Assembly (NCBI GenBank): GCA_027487905.1
Contig: JAIYCR010000033.1
Location: forward strand, 1 to 64,000
Reading direction: 5' to 3'
Source of the DNA: Rubrivivax sp.
GTDB taxonomy: Bacteria; Pseudomonadota; Gammaproteobacteria; Burkholderiales; Burkholderiaceae_C
Length of the DNA: 64,000 nt
The notes under the pieces were generated by a model, which ran no database searches, had not been told where the DNA came from, and worked only from the letters and a program-made list of their open reading frames with translations. The stretch's first letter is position 1. Each line of letters begins with the position of its first letter. The translations under genes were made by a program, and so were the position numbers. This document shows positions 31,953 to 40,412 of this stretch, piece after piece.

Positions 31953-34058
31953 ATGAGCTCCGAGCCTCCCCCGCCCCCCAGGCCCGGCCTGCCCGGCCCG
32001 GTCGCTGCCATCGGCCCGGCCCAGGCCTTGCGGCCGGAACTGATGCGCTTCCTGCCCTTCTCGCAGATGCCGCCCGAGCAGGTGGACCGGTGGATCGCCG
32101 CGTCGCGGCTGGCCTATTTCGCGCCGGGCGAGGTGCTGCTGTCGCCCGCTCAGGGCGCCGTGGCCGAACTCTTCTGGGTGCGGCGTGGCGAGGTGAGCGG
32201 CCAGCGTGGTCCGGCCGATGCGGCCGGTGCCTTCTCCCTGGGAGCGGGTGACGCCTTTCCGGTGGGAGCGCTCTTGGGGGCGCGGCCCGTCACCGCCACC
32301 TACACCGCACGCGAGGACGTGATGTGCCTGCTCACGCCGGCCGCCGCCGTGCGGGCCCTGGCCGACGAGTGCCCGGCACTGGCCGACTTCCTGACGCGAC
32401 GCGTCCAGCAGTTCCTGGCGCTGTCCCAGCAGGCCTTGCAGGCGGCGTATGCGTCGCAGGCGCTGAGCGGGCAGTCGCTGGAGGCGCCGCTGTCAAACCT
32501 TACCCGCAAGACCCCGCTGTGCGTGCCGCCGCACACGCCGCTGGTCGACGCGCTGCGCGCGATGCAGCAGCGCCGGGTGGGCTCGGTGCTGGTGAGCGGC
32601 GGTGCGATAGCTGCGGGGGGAGGCAGCGCCGCCGAGGGCGAGCTCGCGGCGTCGGGCAGCGCCGCCGAGGGCGAGCCTGCGGCTCCGGGCCCTGTGGCGG
32701 GCATCCTCACGCGCCACGACATCCTCGAGCGGGTGACGCTGGCCGGTGTGCCGCTTCACCGGCCCATCGCCACGGTGATGAGCCAGCCGGTGCAGGTGCT
32801 GTCGGAGCGCCACACCGCGCTGGATGCTGCGCTGCTGATGGCCCGCCAGGGCATACGCCACCTGCCCATCGTCGACGACGCGGGCGCCCTGGTGAGCATC
32901 GTCTCCGAACGCGATCTCTTCGCCCTGCAGCGGCTTAGCCTGCAGCACCTGGGCGGCGCCTTGCGCTCGGCCTGCGACCTGCCCGCGCTCGTCTCGCTGG
33001 CGACGGACATCCGCCGCTATGCCCGACAGTTGCTCGGGCAGGGCGTGAGCTCGGCCCAGTTGACCGGCTTCATCAGCCACCTGAACGACACCCTGACCGA
33101 GCGCTGGGTCACGCTGGTGGCGACGCGCCACGGCCTGGACCTGTCGAGGGCCTGCTGGCTGGCCTTCGGTTCCGAAGGCCGCGAGGAACAGACGGTGTCC
33201 ACCGACCAGGACAACGGGCTGATCTTCGAGCCCGATGTCGCCGATCTCCCCGATGTCTCCGATGTCCCCGGTGCGCCCGGTGCACCGGTCACCCCCGGCG
33301 CGGCCGCCGCAGACCCGGTCGAGGCGCAGCGCCAGCGCTGGCTCGCGATGGCCCGGGAGGTCAACCAGGGCCTGGCCGAATGCGGCTACCCGCTGTGTCG
33401 CGGCGGCATCATGGCGTCCAACCCCGAGTGCTGCCTGACCCCCGCCGAATGGTCCGACCGCTTCAGTGGCTGGATGGCCCACGGCGCGCCGGATGACCTG
33501 CTCAAGGCCAACATCTTCTTCGACCTGCGGGCGGTGACCGGCCGCGTGGAACTGGCCACCGCGCTGCGCGCCCAGTGGATGCGGGAGGCCGCGGCCTTGC
33601 CGCGCTTCATCAAGCAGATGGCCGACAACACCCTGCGCAACCGCATCCCGCTGCACTGGCACGGCGGCATCGACACCCAGCGCCTGGCAGGGCGCGAGGC
33701 GCTCGACCTCAAGCACCAGGGCAGTGCGCTTTTCGTCGATGTGGCGCGTCTTTATGCGCTGGCGCGGGGGCTGGCCGCCACCGGAACCGCGCAGCGGCTG
33801 CTGCAGGCGGGCCAGGCGCTGGGCGTGGCGGCCCATGAGCGCGAGGCCTGGGTCAGTGCCTTCGAGTTCGTGCAGGCCCTGCGCCTGCGGGTGCAGCTGC
33901 CGTCGGTCGAGGCGACGACCGACCTTCCCGACGGGGCCGGGCCGAACACGCTCTTCCTGGACGGGCTCAACGACATCGACCAGCGCATGCTGAAGGAGTC
34001 GCTGCGGGTGGCCCGCCGACTGCACCAGCGCGTGGCACTCGACCATGGGCGACTCTGA
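31953..34058 (+). CDS. DUF294/CBS-domain putative nucleotidyltransferase
   Basis: 701 residues from ATG at 31953. Order: cyclic-nucleotide-binding-like domain (about 35-150, LAYFAPGEVLLSPAQG), two CBS motifs (about 185-330, the second with HLPIVDDAGALVSIVSERDL), a DUF294 nucleotidyltransferase-like domain with GSEGREEQTVSTDQDNGLIF (Gly-Ser then Asp-x-Asp) near 405, and a helical C-terminal domain. The family resembles GlnD-type transferases, but its reaction is unknown. CBS1 carries an Ala/Gly/Glu insertion made by a 33-bp tandem duplication. The 3' end overlaps the exonuclease gene by 14 nt. This pair regularly follows the DUF4212/symporter genes and may regulate them. Confidence 0.88.
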   Translation: MSSEPPPPPRPGLPGPVAAIGPAQALRPELMRFLPFSQMPPEQVDRWIAASRLAYFAPGEVLLSPAQGAVAELFWVRRGEVSGQRGPADAAGAFSLGAGDAFPVGALLGARPVTATYTAREDVMCLLTPAAAVRALADECPALADFLTRRVQQFLALSQQALQAAYASQALSGQSLEAPLSNLTRKTPLCVPPHTPLVDALRAMQQRRVGSVLVSGGAIAAGGGSAAEGELAASGSAAEGEPAAPGPVAGILTRHDILERVTLAGVPLHRPIATVMSQPVQVLSERHTALDAALLMARQGIRHLPIVDDAGALVSIVSERDLFALQRLSLQHLGGALRSACDLPALVSLATDIRRYARQLLGQGVSSAQLTGFISHLNDTLTERWVTLVATRHGLDLSRACWLAFGSEGREEQTVSTDQDNGLIFEPDVADLPDVSDVPGAPGAPVTPGAAAADPVEAQRQRWLAMAREVNQGLAECGYPLCRGGIMASNPECCLTPAEWSDRFSGWMAHGAPDDLLKANIFFDLRAVTGRVELATALRAQWMREAAALPRFIKQMADNTLRNRIPLHWHGGIDTQRLAGREALDLKHQGSALFVDVARLYALARGLAATGTAQRLLQAGQALGVAAHEREAWVSAFEFVQALRLRVQLPSVEATTDLPDGAGPNTLFLDGLNDIDQRMLKESLRVARRLHQRVALDHGRL
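32622..32687 (+). repeat. 33-bp tandem duplication in the CBS domain
   Basis: Two adjacent 33-bp units (32622-32654, 32655-32687) share their first 21 bases exactly and most of the rest, encoding GSAAEGELAAS and GSAAEGEPAAP. The frame is kept. Confidence 0.85.
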
Positions 34059-34830
34059 AGGCCCCACCATCCCCGGTCCCGGCCCGGATTCCGGTGCCAT
34101 CCCGGATGCCGGCGGCTGGTGGCGACGCTGGATGCGGCCGTCGCCCGAAGGCGCGGCCACCCGGGCCGTGTCGGCGCCGACGCGCTGGGTGGTGCTGGAT
34201 GTCGAGGCCACGGGGCTGGATGCCCACCGCGACCGCCTGCTCGCGGTGGCGGCCGTGGCGGTGCGGGTGCCGGGCCCTGGCAGCGGCAGCGGCGGCCAGG
34301 GGCGTGCGGAGATCGTTCTCGGCGATGCCTTCGAATGCGTGCTGCGCGAAGACCCGTCGGCACAGCCGCCGCTGGGCGACCAGGCCCGCGCGAACATCCT
34401 GCTGCACGGCATCGGCCTGGGAGAACGTCGCCGCGGGGTCGATCCACTGCAGGCCATGCAGGCGCTGCAAGGCTGGCTGGCCGGCGCACCCGTGCTCGGC
34501 TTTCACGTGGCCTTCGACGAGACGCTGCTGCAGCGCCAGCGGCGGGTTCTGGGCCTGCCGCCGCTGCGACAGCCCTTCGTCGATCTCGAGCATGTCGCGC
34601 AGGCGCTGATGCCGCAGGCGGGCGGCCGCTCGCTGGACGACTGGATGGCGCGCCTGGGGGTGCAGTGCGCCGAACGCCACCGGGCCGCGGCCGACGCACT
34701 GGCCACCGCCGAGGTGCTGCTGCACCTGTGGCCCGCGCTGCGGCGCGAGCAAAGGGGCCCGGCCGTCGGTCTGGCTGACCTGCAGCGCCTGGCGCGGGCA
34801 CGCAAGTGGCTGGCCGGGCCCGCGCGTTGA
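34045..34830 (+). CDS. DEDDh 3'-5' exonuclease (DNA polymerase III epsilon-like)
   Basis: 261 residues. ExoI VLDVEATGLD near residue 50, ExoII LGFHVAFDETLL near 152, and ExoIII with His and Asp in AERHRAAADALATAE near 215 give all catalytic acids and His. The N-terminal 40 residues are low complexity (Gly/Pro/Ser). It is too short and divergent for the replicative DnaQ; a separate nuclease is likely. The ATG lies 14 nt inside the DUF294 gene, so translation is coupled. Confidence 0.85.
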   Translation: MGDSEGPTIPGPGPDSGAIPDAGGWWRRWMRPSPEGAATRAVSAPTRWVVLDVEATGLDAHRDRLLAVAAVAVRVPGPGSGSGGQGRAEIVLGDAFECVLREDPSAQPPLGDQARANILLHGIGLGERRRGVDPLQAMQALQGWLAGAPVLGFHVAFDETLLQRQRRVLGLPPLRQPFVDLEHVAQALMPQAGGRSLDDWMARLGVQCAERHRAAADALATAEVLLHLWPALRREQRGPAVGLADLQRLARARKWLAGPAR

Positions 34831-34876
34831 CCACCGGGTCGACACGCCGCGGCACCGGCCGAGCCTGCCGGCTGCC

Positions 34877-35842
34877 TCAGCGGTCCAGGAAGGTGTCGAT
34901 CAACGCAGCCAGTGCCTCGGGCTGGTCGTGGTGCAGCATGTGGCCGGCGGGAGCCAGGCGATGCCGCTCGACCTGCCGGACCACCGCCAGTCGGACCTCG
35001 AACTCGTGTCGCAGGTAGCGGCTGCCCCACCACTGGCCCATGTCGGTGAGGTCGCCATCCACCCACAGCGTGGGCGCTTCGATGCGCGCCCAGGTGGCCA
35101 GCACCTCCTCGACCCGGTACAGCGTGGGGTTCACATGCTTGTGGGCGGCCTCGCCCAGGATGTGCCAGCGGGTTCGGCCTTGCTCGTCGGTGCGCGCTTC
35201 CGACCAGCGGCCGGCCAGCCACAGCGCACGGTCGGTTCGCAGGCGCGGGTTGTTCTGCCGCAGCCAGTCGGCCACCGCTTCGAGCGAGGCGTAGTGGCGC
35301 ATGCGGGCCGGGTTGCGCAGTTCGTCCAGCCAGCGCGACAGCCGCTCGGGCGCCTGCTCGGGCCGCGTGGCCGGCATGCCGAAGCCCTCCAGGTTCACCA
35401 GCCGCCTGACCCGCGCGGGGCGCACGCCCGCGTAGATCATGGCCACATTGCCGCCCATGCTGTGGCCGAGCAGGTCCGCCGGTGCATCCGGGCTCACCTC
35501 GGCCAGCCAGGCGTCCAGGTCGCCCAGGTAGTCGGGGAACCAGAAGGTGTCCGCACCGCTGTGGCTGTGTCCGAAGCCCCGCCAGTCGAGTGCGACCACG
35601 CGCACGCCGGGCTGCAGCGAATCGACGACGAACTGGAAGGAGGCCGCCACGTCCATCCAGCCGTGCAGCATCACCAGCGTGGGGCGATGGGCGTGGGCCG
35701 GGCCTTCGGCGGGCCATTCGAGCCAGTGCTGGCGCAGGCCGCGCAGCATGCTGAAGCGGGATCGGGCGGGGCGGCGCACCTGCAGCGGCGGCGCCGGCTG
35801 AGCGTCAGTCCCGGCTGAGGGTTCCGGTGAGGGTTCGGGCAT
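34877..35842 (-). CDS. Alpha/beta hydrolase
   Basis: 321 residues from ATG at 35842. VMLHGWMDVAASF for the oxyanion hole, nucleophile elbow LLGHSMGGNVAM (Ser), and catalytic His in APAGHMLHHDQPEAL near the end. An Asp in WVDGDLTDMG is a possible third member. Serine hydrolase of unknown substrate. The first ~28 residues (PEPSPEPSAG) are low complexity, and MLRGLRQHW could be the true start. Divergent from the aldo/keto reductase gene. Confidence 0.85.
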   Translation of the reverse strand: MPEPSPEPSAGTDAQPAPPLQVRRPARSRFSMLRGLRQHWLEWPAEGPAHAHRPTLVMLHGWMDVAASFQFVVDSLQPGVRVVALDWRGFGHSHSGADTFWFPDYLGDLDAWLAEVSPDAPADLLGHSMGGNVAMIYAGVRPARVRRLVNLEGFGMPATRPEQAPERLSRWLDELRNPARMRHYASLEAVADWLRQNNPRLRTDRALWLAGRWSEARTDEQGRTRWHILGEAAHKHVNPTLYRVEEVLATWARIEAPTLWVDGDLTDMGQWWGSRYLRHEFEVRLAVVRQVERHRLAPAGHMLHHDQPEALAALIDTFLDR

Positions 35843-35939
35843 GCCGGCACTGTAGCGAGGCGAGGGACGGTCCTGGAAACGCTGGCGATGCGCTGCAAGG
35901 CCCGCGGCTATCCTTGAACCCTCGATCACAGGACAGACG

Positions 35940-37055
35940 ATGACTGCAGCCACCTCCTCCATTCGCGACCGTCGCGTCGCCCTGGGCACCAGCGACCTGC
36001 GCGTCACACCCATCTGCCTGGGCACCATGACTTTCGGCGAGCAGGTCGACGAGGCCACCGCCTTCGGCATCCTCGACCGGGCCGTCGAGCGTGGCATCGA
36101 CTTCATCGACACCGCCGAGATGTATTCGGTGCCGGCCCGCCGCGAAACCTTCGGCGCCACCGAGACCATCCTGGGCCGCTGGTTCGCCGCCCGCCCGGGC
36201 GTGCGCCAGCGCGTGGTGCTGGCCACCAAGGTGGCCGGCCCGTCGCGCAACATGGACTGGATCCGCGACGGTGCGTCCGACCTCCGCCCCGAGCACATCC
36301 GGCAGGCCTGCGAGGCGAGCCTGGTGCGGTTGAAGACCGACGTCATCGACCTCTATCAGATCCACTGGCCCAACCGCAACGCGCCCATCTTCGGCGGCAT
36401 CTACTTCGACCCCGCCAAGGACCGCGAGCAGACCTCCATCCTGCTGCAGCTCGAGGCTCTGGGCGCGCTGGTGCGCGAAGGCAAGGTGCGCCATGTGGGC
36501 CTGTCCAACGAGACGCCCTGGGGCGTGTGCGAGTTCGTGCGCCTGGCCGAGCAGCACGGCCTGCCGCGGGTGGCCACGGTGCAGAACGCCTATGCGTTGA
36601 ACTGCCGCACGCCCGACAACGGGCTGGATGAGACGATGCACCGGGCCCGGGTGTCGCTCATCGCCTACTCCCCGCTGGCCTTCGGTGCGCTCACCGGCAA
36701 GTACGACGACACCGGTGTCGACCCCGCCGCCGCCCAGGGCCCGAAGGCGGGAAGCGACGCGGCCGAGGGGCGGCTGGCGAAGTTCGATTCCATGCGGCAG
36801 CAGCGCTGGTGCCGCCCCGAGGCCCTGCAGGCGGCGCGTCGCTACAACGCGCTGGCCCGCGAGCACGGTCTGAGCCCGGCGCGCATGGCGCTGGCCTTCT
36901 GCTACACCAGCTGGCGCGTGGCCAGCACCATCATCGGCGTGACCAGCCGCGCCCAGCTCGACGACAACCTGGACGCCTGGGGCACCACGCTGTCCCCGGA
37001 GCTGCTCAAGGCCATCGACGCCATCCGCTGGGAGCTTCGCGACCCGGCGCAGTGA
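35940..37055 (+). CDS. Aldo/keto reductase (Tas-like)
   Basis: 371 residues. Tetrad visible: Asp and Tyr in GIDFIDTAEMY, Lys in LATKVAG, His in LYQIHWP. NADPH site near SNETPWG and IIGVTSRAQLDDNL. The WNMD-type segment SRNMDWIRDG and length match the E. coli Tas/YajO group. Reduces unknown carbonyls with NADPH. 51 bp upstream of ybaK. Confidence 0.92.
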   Translation: MTAATSSIRDRRVALGTSDLRVTPICLGTMTFGEQVDEATAFGILDRAVERGIDFIDTAEMYSVPARRETFGATETILGRWFAARPGVRQRVVLATKVAGPSRNMDWIRDGASDLRPEHIRQACEASLVRLKTDVIDLYQIHWPNRNAPIFGGIYFDPAKDREQTSILLQLEALGALVREGKVRHVGLSNETPWGVCEFVRLAEQHGLPRVATVQNAYALNCRTPDNGLDETMHRARVSLIAYSPLAFGALTGKYDDTGVDPAAAQGPKAGSDAAEGRLAKFDSMRQQRWCRPEALQAARRYNALAREHGLSPARMALAFCYTSWRVASTIIGVTSRAQLDDNLDAWGTTLSPELLKAIDAIRWELRDPAQ

Positions 37056-37106
37056 ACGCGCCCGCGCCCCACGCCCGACGTTGAACATCCACGAGGACCA
37101 GCTTCG

Positions 37107-37598
37107 ATGGGACGCAAGGACCACGCCTCCGAGACCCCCGCCACCCAGCGGCTGCGCCAGCAGGGCGTCGCCTTCACCGAGCACCTGTACGACTATGTCG
37201 AGCACGGTGGCACGGCCGAATCGGCCCGCCAGCTCGGCGTGGACGAGCACCAGGTCGTCAAGACCCTGGTGATGGAGGACGATGCCGGCAAGCCCCTGAT
37301 CGTGCTGATGCACGGCGACCGGCAGGTGAGCACCAAGGCGCTGGCCCGCGCCATCGGCGTGAAGCGGGTGCAGCCTTGCAAGCCCGATGTGGCCCAACGC
37401 CACAGCGGCTTCCTGGTGGGTGGCACCTCGCCCTTCGGCACCCGCAAGGTGATGCCCGTCTATGTGGAGCGCAGCGTGCTCGCGCTGCCGGGCATCTACA
37501 TCAACGGCGGGCGCCGCGGCTATCTGGTGGGGCTTGACCCGCAAGTGCTGGTGCGCCTGCTGGGTGCCACGGCGGTCGATGCCGCGGGTGTCGAGTGA
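37107..37598 (+). CDS. ybaK: Cys-tRNA(Pro) deacylase, YbaK/EbsC family
   Basis: 163 residues. YbaK-like order: QVVKTLVMEDDAGKPLIVLMHGDRQV with the conserved Lys of VVKT, KPDVAQRHSGFLVGGTSPFGT, and YINGGRRGYLVGLDP. It edits misacylated Cys-tRNA(Pro) and related species in the cytosol. Lies behind the aldo/keto reductase gene. Confidence 0.93.
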   Translation: MGRKDHASETPATQRLRQQGVAFTEHLYDYVEHGGTAESARQLGVDEHQVVKTLVMEDDAGKPLIVLMHGDRQVSTKALARAIGVKRVQPCKPDVAQRHSGFLVGGTSPFGTRKVMPVYVERSVLALPGIYINGGRRGYLVGLDPQVLVRLLGATAVDAAGVE

Positions 37599-37693
37599 AT
37601 GATTCGATGCGTCCCGGCGGGCCGGCCTCCCATCGCTGCCGCGGCTAAGCTCTCGGCCCGTCCCTCCCCGCAGCCCCGCCTGAAGACCCTTCC

Positions 37694-38386
37694 ATGACGC
37701 CCGTCCTGCCGACCGCTCCTGCCTGGCTGCCCTGGGCGGCCGTGTTCGCGTCCTACCTCATCGGCTCCCTGTCCTTCGCCGTCATCGTCAGCCGCGCCAT
37801 GGGGCTGACCGATCCGCGCAGCTACGGCTCGGGCAACCCCGGCGCCACCAATGTGCTGCGGTCGGGGCGCCGGTCGGCCGCGGTACTCACGCTGATGCTG
37901 GATGCGTTGAAGGGCTATCTGCCGGTCTTCGCGGTGCTGGTGTTCGCGCCCCGCCTGGGCCTGGCCCCCGGCGTGGCCGAGACGACCGCGGCGGCGGCGG
38001 GGCTGGCGGCCTTCCTGGGCCACCTGTGGCCGGTGTTCTTCCGCTTCCAGGGCGGCAAGGGCGTGGCCACCGCGGCGGGTGTGCTGCTGGCGCTGAACCC
38101 CTGGCTGGGCCTGGCCACGCTGGCTTCCTGGCTGCTGGTGGCCTTCTTCTTCCGTTATTCGTCGCTCGCGTCCATCGTGGCGGCGGTGTTCGCGCCCTTC
38201 TACCAGCTGCTCATCTGGGAGGCCGGCTGGACGGCCGCTGCCATCGTCGTGATGAGCCTGCTGCTGGTGTGGAAGCACGCGGCCAACATCAACAAGTTGC
38301 TGGCCGGCACCGAAAGCCGGCTGGGCCAGAAGGCTGCGCCGCCGGCTGCAGCCACCCCTGCCAAACCCCGGGAGCGTCAACCATGA
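37694..38386 (+). CDS. plsY: Acyl-phosphate:glycerol-3-phosphate acyltransferase PlsY
   Basis: 230 residues, five to six membrane segments. PlsY motifs: SYLIGSLSFAVIVSR, SYGSGNPGATNVLR, LWPVFFRFQGGKGVATAAG. Makes 1-acyl-glycerol 3-phosphate in the first step of phospholipid synthesis. A Pro/Ala-rich tail (APPAAATPAKPRERQP) extends beyond the usual ~200 residues. The stop overlaps the RidA-family start (ATGA). Confidence 0.95.
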   Translation: MTPVLPTAPAWLPWAAVFASYLIGSLSFAVIVSRAMGLTDPRSYGSGNPGATNVLRSGRRSAAVLTLMLDALKGYLPVFAVLVFAPRLGLAPGVAETTAAAAGLAAFLGHLWPVFFRFQGGKGVATAAGVLLALNPWLGLATLASWLLVAFFFRYSSLASIVAAVFAPFYQLLIWEAGWTAAAIVVMSLLLVWKHAANINKLLAGTESRLGQKAAPPAAATPAKPRERQP

Positions 38387-38742
38387 GCCCTGCTGTCCAG
38401 CGTTTCCATGTGGGCGATCGCCTGTCGGAGATTGCCGTGCACCGCGGCACCGTCTACCTGGCCGGGCAGGTGCCCGACGATGCGAGCCTGGACATCGGCG
38501 GACAGACCGCGCAGGTGCTGGCCCATGTGGACCGGCTGCTCGCCGAGGCCGGCAGCGACCGGGCCCACATCCTGATGGCGCAGATCTTCCTGGCCGACCT
38601 GGCCGATTTCGACGGCATGAACGCGGTGTGGGACGACTGGGTGTCGCCCGGCGATGCACCGCCCCGGGCCACGGTCCAGGCCCGGCTCGCACGCCCGGGC
38701 TGGCGCATCGAGGTCGTGGTGACCGCCGCGCAGGTGGCCTGA
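38383..38742 (+). CDS. RidA/YjgF-family protein
   Basis: 119 residues. VHRGTVYLAGQVPDDASLDIGGQTAQVLAHVD, and near the C-terminus PPRATVQARLARPGWRIEV with the Arg that contacts substrate carboxylates in RidA. Probably deaminates reactive enamine/imine intermediates or is a relative with another small-molecule role. Translationally coupled to plsY by a 4-nt overlap. Confidence 0.9.
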   Translation: MSPAVQRFHVGDRLSEIAVHRGTVYLAGQVPDDASLDIGGQTAQVLAHVDRLLAEAGSDRAHILMAQIFLADLADFDGMNAVWDDWVSPGDAPPRATVQARLARPGWRIEVVVTAAQVA

Positions 38743-38752
38743 GCGGGCGTCG

Positions 38753-38784
38753 TCAGGCCATCAGGCCCTCAGGCCCTCAGGCCA
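38753..38784. repeat. 4 x 8-bp tandem repeat at convergent gene ends
   Basis: TCAGGCC followed by A, C, C, A: four units at 38753-38760, -38768, -38776 and -38784. The last unit contains the stop codon of the convergent YciO-family gene. Confidence 0.8.
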
Positions 38785-39406
38785 CCAGACCCAGGGCCTG
38801 CAGCGAACCGCGGCCCTCGCGCACGACGACCGGTTCATCGTCGGTGAGGTCGATCACCGTGGTGGGCTGCATCGGGCAGGCGCCGGCGTCCACCACGGCG
38901 GCGACCTGCCGCTGCAGGCGGTCGCGGATGTCGGCCGGGTCGTTCAGCGGCTCGGTCTCGCCGGGCAGGATGAGGGTGGTGGCCAGCAGCGGCTGGCCCA
39001 TCTGCTCGAGCAGTGCCTGCGTGCAGCGGTGGTCGGGCACGCGCAGGCCGATGGTGCGGCGCGAGGGGTGGCTCAGCCGGCGCGGCACTTCCTTGGTGGC
39101 TTCCAGGATGAAGGTGTAGGCGCCGGGCGTGCCCAGCTTGAGCAGCCGGAAGCGCGCGTTGTCCACCCGGGCGTAGCTCGCCAGTTCGGACAGGTCGCGG
39201 CACAGCAGCGTCAGGTGGTGTCGCTCGTCTACCTGGCGGATGCGGCGCAGCGACTCGGCCGCGGCCTTGTCGTCCAGGCGGCACACCAGCGCATAGCTGG
39301 AGTCGGTGGGAACGGCCACCACGCCGCCGGCGGCCAGGGCCTGCACGGCCTGCTTGATCAGCCGGGGCTGGGGGTTGTCCGGGTGGACTTCGAGCAACTG
39401 GGCCAT
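38777..39406 (-). CDS. L-threonylcarbamoyladenylate synthase family protein (YciO type)
   Basis: 209 residues from ATG at 39406. YrdC-fold motifs: AGGVVAVPTDSSYALVC, HHLTLLCRDLSELA, TFILEATKEVPRRL and RTIGLRVPDHR. The family includes TsaC/Sua5 for tRNA t6A synthesis and the less active YciO branch; KxR-type residues suggest YciO but cannot decide. Cytosolic. Converges with the RidA-family gene. Confidence 0.88.
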   Translation of the reverse strand: MAQLLEVHPDNPQPRLIKQAVQALAAGGVVAVPTDSSYALVCRLDDKAAAESLRRIRQVDERHHLTLLCRDLSELASYARVDNARFRLLKLGTPGAYTFILEATKEVPRRLSHPSRRTIGLRVPDHRCTQALLEQMGQPLLATTLILPGETEPLNDPADIRDRLQRQVAAVVDAGACPMQPTTVIDLTDDEPVVVREGRGSLQALGLVA

Positions 39407-39434
39407 GGGGGCATTGTGCCGACGGCTGCTGTCG

Positions 39435-40412
39435 TCAATCGGCTGAGGTGTCGGCCTCGACCACGGAGCGGGGGCGTGCCGCCGGGCCTCCCCGCAGGTT
39501 GAGCCAGGCCCCCAGGGCACCGCAGGCCGCCACCACCGCCATGCCGGCCAGCGCCCAGGCGTCCGGGCGGTGGTTGAAGACCAGCCAGCCGCTCAGGCCG
39601 GCCACGCCGATCTGCAGGTACATGAAGGGCATCAGCTTGGAGGCGGGTGCCAGGCCAAGCGCGAGGATCAGGAAGAGGTGGCCCACCGTGCCGGTGGCGC
39701 CGGCCAGCAGCAGCAGCGCCCACTGCGCACCGTCGAGCCCGCGCAGCAGGGCCCACAGGTCCAGCTCGCCGAAGGCGGCCCAGGCCAGCAGCGGCGGCAA
39801 CGCAAGCGCCGTGCCCACAAGACCCGTCCAGCAGTGGGTGGTGAAGGGGCTTTCCAGCGTGGACAGCTTGCTCGTCAGCACCTGGAACACCGCATAGCTC
39901 AGGGCCGCGGCCAGCGGCAGCAAGGCGCCCCAGCCGAAGACGCCGCCCCCGGGGCGCACCATGATGAGCGCGCCCGCGAAGCCGCCCGCCACTGCCGCCC
40001 AGCGCAGCAGCGACACCGGCTCGCGCAGCACCCAGCCGGCCAGCAGGGTGACCAGCAGCGGCGTGAGCAGGATGAGCGCGGTGAACTCGGCCATTGGCAG
40101 CACCTGCACCGCCCAGAAGCTCAGCGCCGAGGTGGTGAGCAGCAGGGTTCCGCGCGCGATCTGGAAGCGCGGGTGGGCGCTGCGAAAGCCCGCCCCACCC
40201 GGCCGCCGCCGCGACACGGCCAGCCACAGCGCCATCGCGGCGGCCTGGAAGGCGTAGCGGAAGGCCAGGATGAAGAGCACCGGCAGCCCGGCGCCCAGCA
40301 GCTTCACGCTGCTGTCCAGCGTGACGAAGCACACCGCCATCAGCGCGATGAACAGCACGCCCAGCCCGGCCCGTTCCGGGCGCGGCGCGGCCAGTGCCGC
40401 CCCCGTGCTCAA
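39435..40412 (-). CDS. EamA-family (DMT superfamily) transporter
   Basis: 325 residues from TTG at 40412, which overlaps the PHP-gene stop (TTGA); GTG at 40358 is an alternative giving 307 residues, and no ATG lies before the first membrane helix. Ten hydrophobic segments in two EamA halves; LLTPLLVTLLAGWVLREPVSLLRW is the hallmark of the first half. Likely exports a metabolite or amino acid; substrate unknown. Confidence 0.85.
   Translation of the reverse strand: MSTGAALAAPRPERAGLGVLFIALMAVCFVTLDSSVKLLGAGLPVLFILAFRYAFQAAAMALWLAVSRRRPGGAGFRSAHPRFQIARGTLLLTTSALSFWAVQVLPMAEFTALILLTPLLVTLLAGWVLREPVSLLRWAAVAGGFAGALIMVRPGGGVFGWGALLPLAAALSYAVFQVLTSKLSTLESPFTTHCWTGLVGTALALPPLLAWAAFGELDLWALLRGLDGAQWALLLLAGATGTVGHLFLILALGLAPASKLMPFMYLQIGVAGLSGWLVFNHRPDAWALAGMAVVAACGALGAWLNLRGGPAARPRSVVEADTSAD

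Noticed and set aside
38753-38784. Tandem repeats as a small CRISPR array
   Set aside because: Units are 8 bp, directly adjacent and without spacers; the same holds for 44317-44386 and 56261-56350. No cas genes are present.
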